NCBI GenBank assembly: GCA_947650285.1
Contig: CANTFL010001451.1
Coordinates: 1 to 64,000 of the forward strand
DNA from: Hyaloperonospora brassicae
Lineage: Eukaryota; Oomycota; Peronosporomycetes; Peronosporales; Peronosporaceae
Reading direction: 5' to 3'
DNA length: 64,000 nt
The translations under genes and the position numbers were made by a program. Below the pieces are notes generated by a model. The model was not told the origin of the DNA. It saw only the letters and a list, made by a program, of their open reading frames with translations, and did not search any database. Shown here one piece after another: positions 33,205 to 43,330 of the stretch (its first letter is position 1; every line of letters starts with the position of its first letter).

Positions 33205-36200
33205 TCAATCGAACCAGCGATTGGCACTCTTGATGCTATGTTCGTCCACAAGAGCTTTCGCTCCACCTCCTCCTGCCGTCGGCTTCTCACCAAAAATCTC
33301 CTTCTTGTAGCTCTGTACCAGTTCCTCGAAAGACTTCTCCTTCGTGCTCTCCTTCGTCTTCTTGCGCTGACTGCGTGACAACGACTGGCTCTGCTTCATC
33401 ACGTGAGCTGACTCCAGGGAAGCCAGTGCATCATCCTCGGCGTCACCACGCGGAGCTTCAGCACGTTTCCGCTTTTTCGGCGGCGCCGGTGGCTGCTGCT
33501 TCACTTTTTTCACTTCCTCTCTTGCTCGCTTCGGCTTCGTCTGTCCACCCTCGGCCTCGGCGTTCACTGCAGCCTTGTCCTCGGCACGCAGTTTCTTGCT
33601 CTCGCGCTGACGCTGACCGCGACTTTTCTTTACCTTCTCAGCGTCTTTGCCGTCCTCACCCTGTGCTTTCTTCAGCGCACGCTCTTCCTCACGCTTCTTG
33701 GCAGCGTCGGCAGCACGTTTCTCACGCAGCTTCAGCTTGCCGTGATTCTCGAGCGCGAATTCCACAATAAGGCGGGAGATCGAGCTAGCAGGCGCACCGG
33801 AAGCTGCAGCGCGACCAGCTGCGTACGACGTGTACTTGGGATTGTTGTTCAGAATACGCAGAGCACTTAGTGCGTGCGAGTGCTCGGAGAACTCCACAAA
33901 CCCGTACCCGCGCGACCGCGGCTCCTTCCCAGCCTTCACTGATTCCATGTCACGCACCACCTTGGCCATGCGCACTTTTACTGGAGCGTCTCCCTCCTTC
34001 GAAAGCAGCTCCGGTTTGATCTCGAGACGGTTCACGTTCCCAGCGCGCATGCCGGCACTGGCTGCATCGTGGAAGAGCTTCTTCAGTGCGCGATCGTCCA
34101 GCGTGGTGGACAAATTACGCACAGAGAGACGCACGGGGGACACAAAGTACATCGGGTTCTGCAGCTTCAGCTTCTTCTCACGGATCGCGCGTCGGCGCTT
34201 ATCAATGTCCATTTTCGGTAACTCGAGCTCCGCATCCGCCATCTTGTTCACGTTAATTGTGCCTTCGTACGCCAGGTACAGATTCCGCTTGTCCAGACGA
34301 CGACGCTCACGAGCATTGACATCAGTGATGCGCTCCGCGTCGCTCTTTGACACTGCGCGCGACAGGATGAGCTGACGGCTGTCGAGCGTCAACGCATCAG
34401 CGCCACCGTCCGCTAGTGCAGACAGCGTGAAGACATTGTCCTTTTTTCTGTCCTTTTTCGGCTTCTGTCTGCTGTCAATTTGTGGCTGTTCACCGCGCTT
34501 CAACACTGTCGCCGCCACATCGGCTGACTTGAAGCGCACAAATGCGACTCCTTTGGACAGATTGGAGCCTTTTTCGTACACGATGCGAGCATACTCAACC
34601 GCACCAAACGCTTGGAAAAAGTCGCGTAGCCCATCCTCCGTCGTCTGGAACGACAGATTACGGATGAAAAGCGTCCGTTCACGCTGCGCTTCCGTATCCT
34701 CCTTCGAAGCCAGAGCAGCACCTTTCGCGTGCTCTTCTTCTTCTTCGTCGTCGTCGTCGTTCAGACCGTCCGAATCATCGCCCACCTCATCGCCAACGTC
34801 CATTTCGAGCTGATCGTCATCTTCGTCACCGCTATTCACTTCTGTCTCCTGCTCATCATCCTCCACTGCTGCAGCACCAGCAAGTGCCTCTTCCTCCTCC
34901 TGCTTCTTTTGCTGTTCAAGATACTTTGTCTTGGACAATGCGAAATCCACAATCATCTCACGACCCTTGACCTTGACTCCATTCAGCTTCTCGACAGCTA
35001 CACGCGCATCGGCCACATCGCGGTACTGAACAAAGCCAAATCCGCGGCTTCGTCCCAGTGCGGGTCCCGCTTTTGCAGCATCCTTGTCGGTCTCTTCGCT
35101 CTTCGCTTCGTCTTCTCCCACTGGCATGCGCACAACGCGAACCTCAAACAGCGGGCCATGCACTACGAAAAGCTTCTCCAGATCCTCGTCCGTGGTCTGG
35201 AAAGCCAAATTACGCACGATCAGACGCAGCCCTTCTGCCTCAGCAGCACGCTTCATGCGACCAGATTTTCCTGCTGCTTCTTTATCGTCCGCTACAACGG
35301 CCTTTGCTGCGCTCTTCACTTGCAGCATCGAGCCCTTGAATATGTGGTGGTCCAGCTTGGCCACAGCCAGCGCCGCATCTTTTGTGGATTTGAACTGGAC
35401 GAAAGCGTACACTTTACCGGTGCGAGCTTCCTCTTTCAGCTCGACTTTTTCCACCGCGCCGACTTTCTTTGCCTTCTTGTGCACATGCTTCTGCGTCACG
35501 TTCGCACCCAAGCCAAAAATGATCACAGACTTCTCTTCCACGCTTGCCTGCTCCTCTCGACGGCGCTCAGCGTCACGCAGTGACTCACGATACTGTCGAC
35601 GGCGAGCATTACGCTCGCTCTGCGCGCGCGTCGTCGTCGTCTGCGTACTCGGATCAGCCACCGCACTATCTTTTGGGGCAGGTTTGACCTCGACGTTTGC
35701 TGTCTGCGTGATCTTGGCTGGCTCTGTCGCCTCAACCAGTTCAACCGCAGCAGACGTCGCGCCCACTTTGATCTTTGCCTTCTTGGCACTCTTGGCTATG
35801 CGACGTTCTTTGCTCGCCGCCTCGCGGTCCTCATCGGTCTTGTCTTTCGCTACTTCCGTTTCCTTCATATGCGTGTCTTCCTGTATCTGTAGCTTTTCCT
35901 TCTTTTCCTTCTCCTGCTTGGGTTCCCCAGCTCCTACCGACTTGACCGGCCCACCCAGTCCTTTGCGCTTGCCCTTCTCCATCGCATAGTCTACATATCA
36001 ACCACATGCACTCGATAAGCGACACACGCTCCGTCTTCCTCAGTGGCAATGGTCATTCAAGTGTCCGAACCAATGAGCATCTTGCGACCCTGGAAGTCCG
36101 TCTTGTTCAGCGTCTGAACCGCCACCGCCGCATCGCTCTCAACTGCACTGCAACAGCCACCAGACCATTGCACATATCAGTTCCCAATATCCACAGCACT

Positions 36201-36414
36201 ACAATACGTAGACGACCAGCAGAGAGCTCCCGGGGCGAAGAAGCTGCACGTACAACTTGACAAAGGCGAATCCGCGCGTCAGTATCTCGTCTCGCCGCTT
36301 GCCCTTGTCCTTGATGATGTCGATCTTCTTCACGGGCCCAACGTCGCTGAACACGTGCTCCAGTTCTTCCTGCGTCACGCCAAACGGCAGGTTGCGCACG
36401 AAGACGCTCGCCAT
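33205..36414 (-). CDS. Five-RRM nucleolar RNA-binding protein, NOP4/RBM28-like
   Basis: NOP4/RBM28 proteins are needed for 60S ribosomal subunit assembly in the nucleolus. Three exons: 36414–36254, 36147–36071 and 35990–33205, giving 1007 residues. The first RRM is split over exons 1, 2 and the start of 3; RNP2 is VFVRNL and RNP1 is GFAFVKF across intron 1. Further RRMs lie at about 233–307 (IIFGLG/YAFVQF), 333–432 (LIVRNL/GFGFVQY), 518–580 (LFIRNL/GVAFVRF) and 695–800 (LSVRNL/GYGFVEF). An acidic run sits between RRM3 and RRM4 (about 455–505). The last ~200 residues are Lys/Glu/Arg-rich. The third exon alone starts with a Met and would look complete, but it would lack RRM1; splice phase shows the true start at 36414. 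Confidence 0.88.
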
Positions 36415-36720
36415 GGTATAGGTATGTGCCGTGCCGTCTGCGCAACCACTGGCCAGCAATTCTTGACTTAACGGGTGGCCGCGTGATGGAAAGATAGAGG
36501 TGACTCTAACGCTATCGTTAGCGCGCGCTATGGATTTTGTGTTTGACGATTCGCAAAAACACGCACACTATCATCTGATTGGACGACACGCAAAAACGTG
36601 TCTTGGACACGAATGTAGTCGATGCATAATAAATGGCCCACAAGGCTCGTAAATAAGTCTCGGACAATGTGCACGGCGCTGGCAGCAGATGCGAACAGCG
36701 CAACAACGTCTACCAGCTCT

Positions 36721-37317
36721 CTACTCTGCGCTTGACTTGTAGGCTGAAGCAGCAACGCCCAAGATAGCTGCCATGTCAGCTACTCCGTAGTTCTTGGCAT
36801 TTTTGTTTGTCAGGCGCTTCCGATAGTGCAGCTTCCGAGAGACTGACGTCTTTTCCGTGCCCGCCTTCTTGCTCTTCTTGCTCTTTTTGTCCTTCTTCTT
36901 GTCATTGTGCTTCCTCTTCTTGTCCTTCTTCTTTTTCTTGCTGCTCGAACTTCCGTCAGAGCTGTCGCCGTCCAAGTTGGGCTTGTTACTGTACGACTCG
37001 TTGAGCGTCTTCAGCACACCCGCAAAGCCCTCGACTGTCTCCGACCAGCCCTTCATTTCGGCCTGCTTGAGGCTGCAGCCCACACCCAAATTCTCCGAGC
37101 GTCGCAAGATCTTCACGTGTGACGCCTGACCCTGCAACTCCTTGCCCACGCCTTTGCCGGCCGACCAGCCCATCTTGACCAGCATCTTGAAGCCAAACTT
37201 GGACGTGTCTGACGCCCACGCCATGTTCTGGGTACCACCCAGCGCCACCATCGTCTTGCCAGCCTCCTCTGTCTCTGCAGAAGTGCAGGAGGATGCTACG
37301 TCGACAGTCGATGCCAT
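36721..37317 (-). CDS. G-patch protein, PINX1/GNO1-like
   Basis: A single exon of 198 residues. The G-patch lies at about 38–85 (FGFKMLVKMGWSAGKGVGKE ... GVGCSLK). G-patches recruit and stimulate DEAH helicases such as Prp43, and this family works in pre-rRNA processing. A Lys-rich, Ser/Asp-rich middle follows (about 118–155, with KKKKKDKKRKH), then KLHYRKRLTNKNAKNYGVAD, reminiscent of the conserved C-terminal region of TMA23/PINX1-type proteins. The length is shorter than human PINX1 (328). It sits about 300 bp upstream of the NOP4-like gene on the same strand, with two further same-strand genes behind it. Confidence 0.8.
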   Translation of the reverse strand: MASTVDVASSCTSAETEEAGKTMVALGGTQNMAWASDTSKFGFKMLVKMGWSAGKGVGKELQGQASHVKILRRSENLGVGCSLKQAEMKGWSETVEGFAGVLKTLNESYSNKPNLDGDSSDGSSSSKKKKKDKKRKHNDKKKDKKSKKSKKAGTEKTSVSRKLHYRKRLTNKNAKNYGVADMAAILGVAASAYKSSAE

Positions 37318-37533
37318 TGGACTGTGTCAAAGTGTGCTGCAAACACGAAAGTCTCGGAGTGCACGGCCACGACGGGGACTACTGGTGGGACCTGTCAAAA
37401 CCTATTTGTTGGCTCACGCAGTCATGACCAGTAGTAAACTTTGCAGCAAACAATCAGATACAGCAGAAAACCGGTATACTGGAAGCATGTTCATTCGGTC
37501 CGTCACGCTTGACGTCCGTGTAAATTAGTTCGA

Positions 37534-38751
37534 TCAGAACGTGTGGTACTCCTGTACGAAGATCGCCAGCTGGGCAGCAAGCGCCTGGCGGAACGGCGAC
37601 GCCGTCGAGTTCAGTGCCGCATGCAGCGCTTTGCCGCCTTCCGACTGGTAACGAGAAGCAACCACAGCTTCGACGTCGTAGTCGCCTCCACAATCCGAGC
37701 TGAGGTCCAGAAACTTGAGGTCGCCCGTCACGACGTTGTCGCCCTGCGTCAGCGTGCACGCCAGGGTGAACGCAAAGTCAAAGATGTAGCGCTTAGCGCC
37801 ACGCACGACTGCAATCGATGCGTCACCCTCTAGATCCGACACTTTGACCGAAGTGACGACGCCATCACCGCCGGGGCCTAGAGGAGCCGAGACGCCTGAA
37901 ACGAGCGTCTCGAGCTTGGCTTTGGCCCACGTTGTCATGTCCTTCTCCTCAAACGTGTTGCCCTGGTTCCAAGCAGATCCGCCGTCCACGCTCTTGATCT
38001 GCACCGCATGGAGGTCGTCCACTTTCTTCGGAGCAATGTCGCCAATGAGCTGCTTGGCTTCCTCCGTGAGCTCATTGTTAAAGAACGTGGTCACGCGTCC
38101 GTCGGCCAACTTCTTGTAGCCACGGACGTGACCGACAATCTCTACATCGTCCTCTACAACCGTAGCGTCAGCAGCAGAAGTAGCCGTCGATGCCGAAGCA
38201 GCAGGAGCAGCAGAAGCAGCAGACCGCGTCTCGTTCCCACGCGTCGTCGTAACTTGCTTGGACGGCGCCACAGCCGGTGCCTCTTTCTGCTTCTCAGCCA
38301 GCGCTTGCACTTTGACGTACAGCGCCGAAACCGACTTGTTGCTCGACTCGAGCGCCTTTGCATCGTCCAGCACAGCGAGCGCCTCTTTGTAGCGCTCCAG
38401 CTGGACAAGCGCCTGCGCTTTGCGGAACAATCCCTTGGCGTACGTGGCGTCCAGTGCCACGCAGACGGTTGCGTCCTCCAGCGCCTGGTCCGCTTTGCCC
38501 ATGGCGCAGCGAGCGGCCGAGCGATTGGCATAGAAGATGTGCCGATTGGGCAGCGACGAGCCTTCGGTCACGGCAATGGCCCTCGTGTAGAGCACCTCGG
38601 CCTCTTGCAGCACCTTTTGCTGGAACGCGGCATTCCCGCGGCGCTTGAGCTCGGCCACGAGGCGCTCCAGCTCGACGGCGTCCGTTGGCACGGGGCCGTG
38701 CAGCACGTCCGAGTGCCGCGAGAACGGCAGCGCAGCGTCTCCTCCAAACAT
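37534..38751 (-). CDS. TPR–Aha1 domain co-chaperone
   Basis: Single exon, 405 residues from ATG 38751; an upstream in-frame TTG is not used. Residues about 32–155 hold three TPR motifs (KRRGNAAFQQKVLQEAEVLY; NRSAARCAMGKADQALEDA; KGLFRKAQALVQLERYKEAL), the kind that docks on Hsp90/Hsp70 C-termini. An Ala/Ser linker follows, then RGYKKLADGRVTTFFNNELT. Residues about 255–400 match the Aha1 N-terminal domain (SAWNQGNTFEEKDMTTWAKA ... VSDLEGDASIAVVRGAKRY), which stimulates Hsp90 ATPase. No Aha1 C-terminal (AHSA1/START) domain is present. The combination predicts an Hsp90 regulator that binds through two sites; that part is inference. Confidence 0.85.
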   Translation of the reverse strand: MFGGDAALPFSRHSDVLHGPVPTDAVELERLVAELKRRGNAAFQQKVLQEAEVLYTRAIAVTEGSSLPNRHIFYANRSAARCAMGKADQALEDATVCVALDATYAKGLFRKAQALVQLERYKEALAVLDDAKALESSNKSVSALYVKVQALAEKQKEAPAVAPSKQVTTTRGNETRSAASAAPAASASTATSAADATVVEDDVEIVGHVRGYKKLADGRVTTFFNNELTEEAKQLIGDIAPKKVDDLHAVQIKSVDGGSAWNQGNTFEEKDMTTWAKAKLETLVSGVSAPLGPGGDGVVTSVKVSDLEGDASIAVVRGAKRYIFDFAFTLACTLTQGDNVVTGDLKFLDLSSDCGGDYDVEAVVASRYQSEGGKALHAALNSTASPFRQALAAQLAIFVQEYHTF

Positions 38752-38979
38752 TAGTCTGTGTGCGACTACAGCCGACAATATCCAAGTGCCACGCGCGAGC
38801 GCAGTTGAGTGAGGACCCAGTTTTAGTTTACCACTGGCCTATTCCAGAACGTTCGATACTTAAAAACTAGGTCGTTTCAGATGCTGCTACTGCTGCTGCT
38901 GATGTGATGCACATGGCGCCCGTGGCAACAATCTATCGACATGGACCCATTTCTTCGTTGCAGGACTTTGGCTCGTTTT

Positions 38980-40978
38980 CTACTTGTCCGATTCAGTCAC
39001 GGCCGAGAGCTTTTGTCGCTTGTGCCCCACTGCCTCTTCGCCGTTTCTCTTACCGGATCGCTTCCTCTTCTTGGCTGCCATCTTTTTCGTGCGAGCGGCG
39101 TGACGACGAGTCTCGTCCGCCTCCTCTGCCGCCTTCTTCTTCGCCTTCATTGCCATCTCCTCTGCCTTCTTCGCCTTTGCCGCCTCCTGCTCTTTCCAAA
39201 TCGGTAGCTGTTTCTGGTACTTGGAAGCGCCAATGTGGTCCTTTACGCGCATTTCGTCACGAGCAATGGCGGAGTCGGTCACATTGCACCACAACATGCC
39301 CGGCTTGTGCTCGTCCGGGTGATCCACAAACATTGGCGCGTACTTTGCAAATGAGACCTTGAGCCTACGTGCTTTCTGGTACCGCTTGCCGTGCAAGTAC
39401 GTGGTGATGACGTTCACGTCTGCGACCATCTCGTGCCCTGTAGTGGAGCAGCGGACTCGCGATTCGCCGATGAATGTCAAATCAGCCGTAGACTCGACAA
39501 GGGCTGCCACTGAGGAACGCGGCTCGATCTCTGTCGTTTTGCCGACGGATGCACCTTTCTTGCTGGTTGGAATAGGCTTCTCTCTCTTAAGACCAACCAC
39601 CTTTTCTGCAGGCACTGGTCTCTGATTGCTCGCAAGCCCTTTCGTTGTCGTAAGCAAAGGCTGCTCGCCAAGACTCGATCTTTCAGCGGATGATGCAGTG
39701 GTAGAGGAAGGCCTCTTAGCACCTACAGCTGACGACGTCTGCTTGCCCTTCGTTGTCTTTGTTTTCGTGTTTGTAGACGCCAACACCTTGCCATCACTGC
39801 CAGCGCTATCCAACACGGACACGGAGGTAGTTGTAGACTTCTTGACAGCTGCGGGAGATGGCGTCGACTTGCTCTTTGCTGTTGCGCTCCTCTTCTTCTT
39901 TGTATCGACTGGCGCCACCAGCTTGTCATCATTGCTGGCGCTCTCTGCGGGTGACGCACTTGCTTGAGGAGACTTCTTGACAGCTGCAGGAGATGGCGTC
40001 GACTTGCTCTTTGCTGTTGCGCTCCTCTTCTTCTTCGTATCGACTGGCGTCACCAGCTTGTCATCATTGCTGGCGCTCTCTGCGGGTGACGCACTTGCTT
40101 GAGGAGACTTCTTGACAGCTGCAGGAGATGGCGTCGACTTGCTCTTTGCTGTTGCGCTCTCTCTTCTTCTTCGTATCGACCGGCGCCACCAGCTTGTCAT
40201 CATTGCTGGCGCTCTCTGCGGGTGACGCACTTGCTTGAGGAGACTTCTTGACAGCTGCAGGAGATGGCGTCGACTTGCTCTTTGCTGTTGCGCTCCTCTT
40301 CTTCTTCGTGTCAATAGGCGTCACCAGCTTCTTCTCCCTGCCAATGCTCTCAATGGGCGACGCAGTGGCTTGCGGGGACTCCTTACCAACTGTGGGAGAC
40401 GGCAAGTGCTTGCTCTTTGTCGTCTTCATCTTTTTCGTACCCGTTGGCGTCACCTGTTTGGTTTCGCCACAAGTGTCCTCAGCGGCTAAAGCAGAGGTAT
40501 GTGGCGACTTGTCACCAGCAATAGGCGACGGCGAGTGCTTTCGCTTCAGCGTCTTCTTCGGCTTCGAATCCGTTGGCGTCAACTGCATCGTCTTCCTGCA
40601 CACGCGCGTAGCCTCAATGACTGTCGGGTCCTCCGGCTCTGCCTCTGGCTCCACTTCACGCTTCGTGCCCCTCTTCATAGTCACTGTCTTGGCCGCGGGT
40701 GACGACGCGATCTCGATGCTGCTCAGCACGTTCAGCATCTGCTGCTCCCCGTCGCGCGGGTGCTCGTCCAGATACTGCAGCGCGTGGCTCAGGATCACAT
40801 CCGACTTGGCGTTGCCTCGACACAGCTTCATCTCCATGGCCAGCGCCTGCAGCTGCCGACGGGGCGCGCTCTTTAGCGCGGTCACAGCTTTGCCCATACT
40901 TGGGGTATCCGACGCGCGCAATGGGTTCTCTACCAGTCGTGCGCTGAGCCATCCCACGATAGTGACTATGTTGCGCAT
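38980..40978 (-). CDS. SURF2-like protein with N-terminal SAP-like segment and tandem repeats; frameshift in one repeat
   Basis: Start ATG 40978 (a later in-frame Met at about 40897 is possible). Residues 30–75 (LQALAMEMKLCRGNAKSDVI) resemble a SAP-type helix-extended-helix nucleic-acid-binding motif. A Lys/Ser/Pro-rich part follows with 45-residue repeats (SATAKSKSTPSPAAVKK ...). The C-terminus has a SURF2 domain (RVRCSTTGHEMVADVNVITT, GASKYQKQLPIWKEQE) and ends in a basic KKRKRSGKR stretch. SURF2 is a nucleolar protein tied to ribosome assembly. The frame is interrupted once: the repeat spanning 40106–40241 has one extra base at about 40155–40166 (CTCTCTCTT where the other units have CTCCTCTT). 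Correcting for this, one long protein is encoded. A sequencing or assembly slip in the repeat is at least as likely as a real mutation. Confidence 0.65.
39836..40380. repeat. 135-bp tandem repeats in the SURF2-like gene
   Basis: GACTTCTTGACAGCTGC marks unit starts at 39836, 39971, 40106 and 40242: spacing 135, 135 and 136. Units are more than 95% alike in the middle and diverge outward (40377 and beyond, and below 39836). Each codes for 45 residues on the minus strand. Confidence 0.95.
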
Positions 40979-40989
40979 ATGTTGCGCTT

Positions 40990-41318
40990 CGGGTGCTCCC
41001 GACCATTCGACAGAGAAACAACGAGAGCTTCAACTTGCTCGCTGCAGCGTCCGACCTGCCCTTTGGCGCTGTACCGTGCAATGGCTCTTGCGGCAACTCG
41101 TATCGTCGATACCTTTCATCTGCGCGTTTTGCTCGCGTTGCCGGACGTACGGACCGAATGCACAGCAAGACGTCGAGCATCTCGGCGCTATCATTTAGTG
41201 GGAAGATCACATTAGGACACTTGCTGTCCAGCTGAGCAGAGCACACGTCTACGGCGACGACGACACCCAACTCTGTGTCCTTTATAGGCTCCTGATGCAC
41301 TGGAGGACTTGTGGTCAT
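40990..41318 (-). other. Possible upstream exon or small ORF
   Basis: An ATG at 41318 (minus) opens about 110 protein-like residues (PIKDTELGVVVAVDVCSAQL ... CPNVIFPLNDSAEMLDVLL) directly before the SURF2-like gene. A GTACGT donor-like site follows VLLCIRS near 41154. I could not find an acceptor that joins it to the SURF2-like frame in phase. It may be a 5′ exon, a separate small gene, or chance. Confidence 0.25.
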
Positions 41319-41329
41319 CTTTCCTTTGC

Positions 41330-42385
41330 TCAGAAAGCAGCTACTAAGCAGACGATAGAGGTCGTGAAGTACTTGTTTTCACGTGTGTTGCAAGAAGATA
41401 TTGGGGACCCCGAGATGGACTTGACGTTGTCGATCGCTCAATCCAAATGATACATGATCATTTCAAGCCAAGCAGGGCACTCTAGTGTCATACCTTAACG
41501 TCTGTACTTCGCCACTCATTGTTCAGCTCGTTCGATGTTGTAGTCAGAAGGCACTGGCGCGTAGCTTTGAGGAGGTGTATGATGCCGAGTGGACGACAAC
41601 TTCACACGCTCTGAGCAGCCTATCGATTGCACTTCGACCGAAACAGTCAGCACGTTGCACATCTCAAGTCGGAAGCCTAGTACTTCTAGTATTGCTGATC
41701 AGCCCGACGCGTCCGGTAGATTATATCATGACATGACCATTCACGACGTTGACAAGTCATGACTGCTTTCAGGCAACCAAGGCGACGGGCGTGATGAGGT
41801 GATGGGCGAGTGGTCACGTGGGTGTGTATGCGCTAAACTTCGATCGCTTATTTATGCATGCACCATGGGTGTCTCCCGTATTTGTAATGATGTTGACGAT
41901 AGTCTGAGGCTTGTCGCGATCGTTGATGGTGCACAAACTGCTCGCTGTGAAGCGGCTTGTGTAAATGTCGCGGAGCTTCGTGACGAACCATCACAATGAC
42001 ATCGTGCTGGCCAAGTCCAGACATGATGTCAACCAACACTTCATCCCAGCACCAGATATGTCGACTGCATTTCAGCCATGGACAAGGTATGTCACTTTCA
42101 TGGCGGGTTTACAAACTCGTCAGGCAATACAGCTTAAAGCAAGCTTTGGTCTTTTTGGTACGATATGGGATGTCGTCAGGCGTACTGTCGGCTTTATGAC
42201 GCACCATCTTCTTCCTCAGTAGCCGAAAATCGATTCGTGGATGTGCAGAATGTTTCTTGCGCAACGGCTTGCGCTTCGCGGTATAGCTACATTTGGTCAG
42301 CTTTCACTCAGCATCATAAACAGCTTCTCGAGACATTTTCGGAATGTTGTCAGTAGATATTGCATTGGGGTATGATATCATTGAC
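41330..42385. other. Intergenic, probably eroded retroelement DNA
   Basis: No intact ORF. 41560–41680 has a short open run (RSFEEVYDAEWTTTSHALSS) that I do not recognise. It lies next to the gypsy remnant and may be part of it. Confidence 0.35.
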
Positions 42386-42389
42386 TAAA

Positions 42390-43330
42390 TCATGATGGTT
42401 TTGTGCGAGAGCCGTAAATTTGCTGCTGATGGTTTTCTTGTCTCGCTAGACTTCTGCGCTATACAGCTTATGCAAAGACGCGCAATCCTTATTATGAGTC
42501 GGCAGCGTTCTGTCGCTGGAGCATTTTCGGGTGCGTACGGGACCGTGCGTGGACCTGGGATCAATGACGTGTGAACGTAGCTTACAAAAGGACTAGTGGT
42601 CATACGTATAATGAAGTGTGTGTCTGAGGATGATTCTACATCGACGTGCACCAAATGCCACGCATTCGCATAACAGTACATGAGCGCCTTTTGCTGGATC
42701 GAGCTATGGCCGAAGATCGGTGCCGCGGCAATCATTATCTTGAGTAACGCTAAGATGGCACGTGCAGCCGTAATTTTCGTCGGATCAGTGCAATTCTCCG
42801 CTTAGAGCTGATAGATGACCGCCTATAGAAAGCAGATTTCTGGATAATACGACCGTAGTCGTTAAGTGCTTCAGGAAGGCTTGTATTCCTTTCTAAATGT
42901 CTGGAGAATAATGGCCTGCTATCATTGCAGACTTCGCTGGATCAGCCGTGATATTCTGCGAGCTCAAACTAAGAGAGAGGAAACTGACACGAGTCTGGAC
43001 GAACAATCTCGGTAAAGCTGATGCCATTCCGACGCTCGGTGAATCGCTCCAACAAATAATTGTAAATCGGGAGACATTCTTCGAGGCTGCGGCCGCCAAA
43101 ACAAATGTCGTCGACGGAAGATCGGCGCGTGAACACCGGGACGAGCTTTGTCTCATCGACATCGCCTGTGCGGAACATGTCAATTGCCAAACCATCGACA
43201 AAGCAATATGATGGGTCAGACGCATCGAAAGTGTGATAGTCTGCATCAAACTTGGTCATTGCATGCTTGGAGTTGGCCAAGCCATTGGGTCCAGTCCACC
43301 GTCAGATCGCTAATGTATCGTCTCGTTTCC
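42390..43330 (-). mobile_element. Ty3/gypsy reverse-transcriptase remnant
   Basis: On the minus strand, 43280–42969 encodes a piece of gypsy RT: LVPVFTRRSSVDDICFGGRS carries the catalytic DD motif, followed by NYLLERFTE. A one-frame change leads to NITADPAKSAMIAG at 42962–42900, the usual segment after RT. Below 42890 the similarity fades (AAPIFGHSSIQQKALMYCYA at about 42725 may be the RNase H region). Stops and shifts make it non-functional. Confidence 0.75.

Noticed and set aside
34729..35989. Long plus-strand ORFs (284 and 301 codons)
   Set aside because: Antisense to the NOP4/RBM28-like gene. Hydrophobic and Ser-rich runs arise from complementing Lys/Glu-rich codons.
36199..36459. Separate small single-RRM gene
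   Set aside because: The frame runs into an intron. Splicing in phase joins it to the NOP4/RBM28-like gene.
38008..38754. 248-codon plus-strand ORF
   Set aside because: Antisense to the TPR–Aha1 gene. No domain.
39626..41198. Plus-strand ORFs over the repeat region, including a 316-codon one
   Set aside because: Antisense shadows of the SURF2-like gene, repeating with its 135-bp period.
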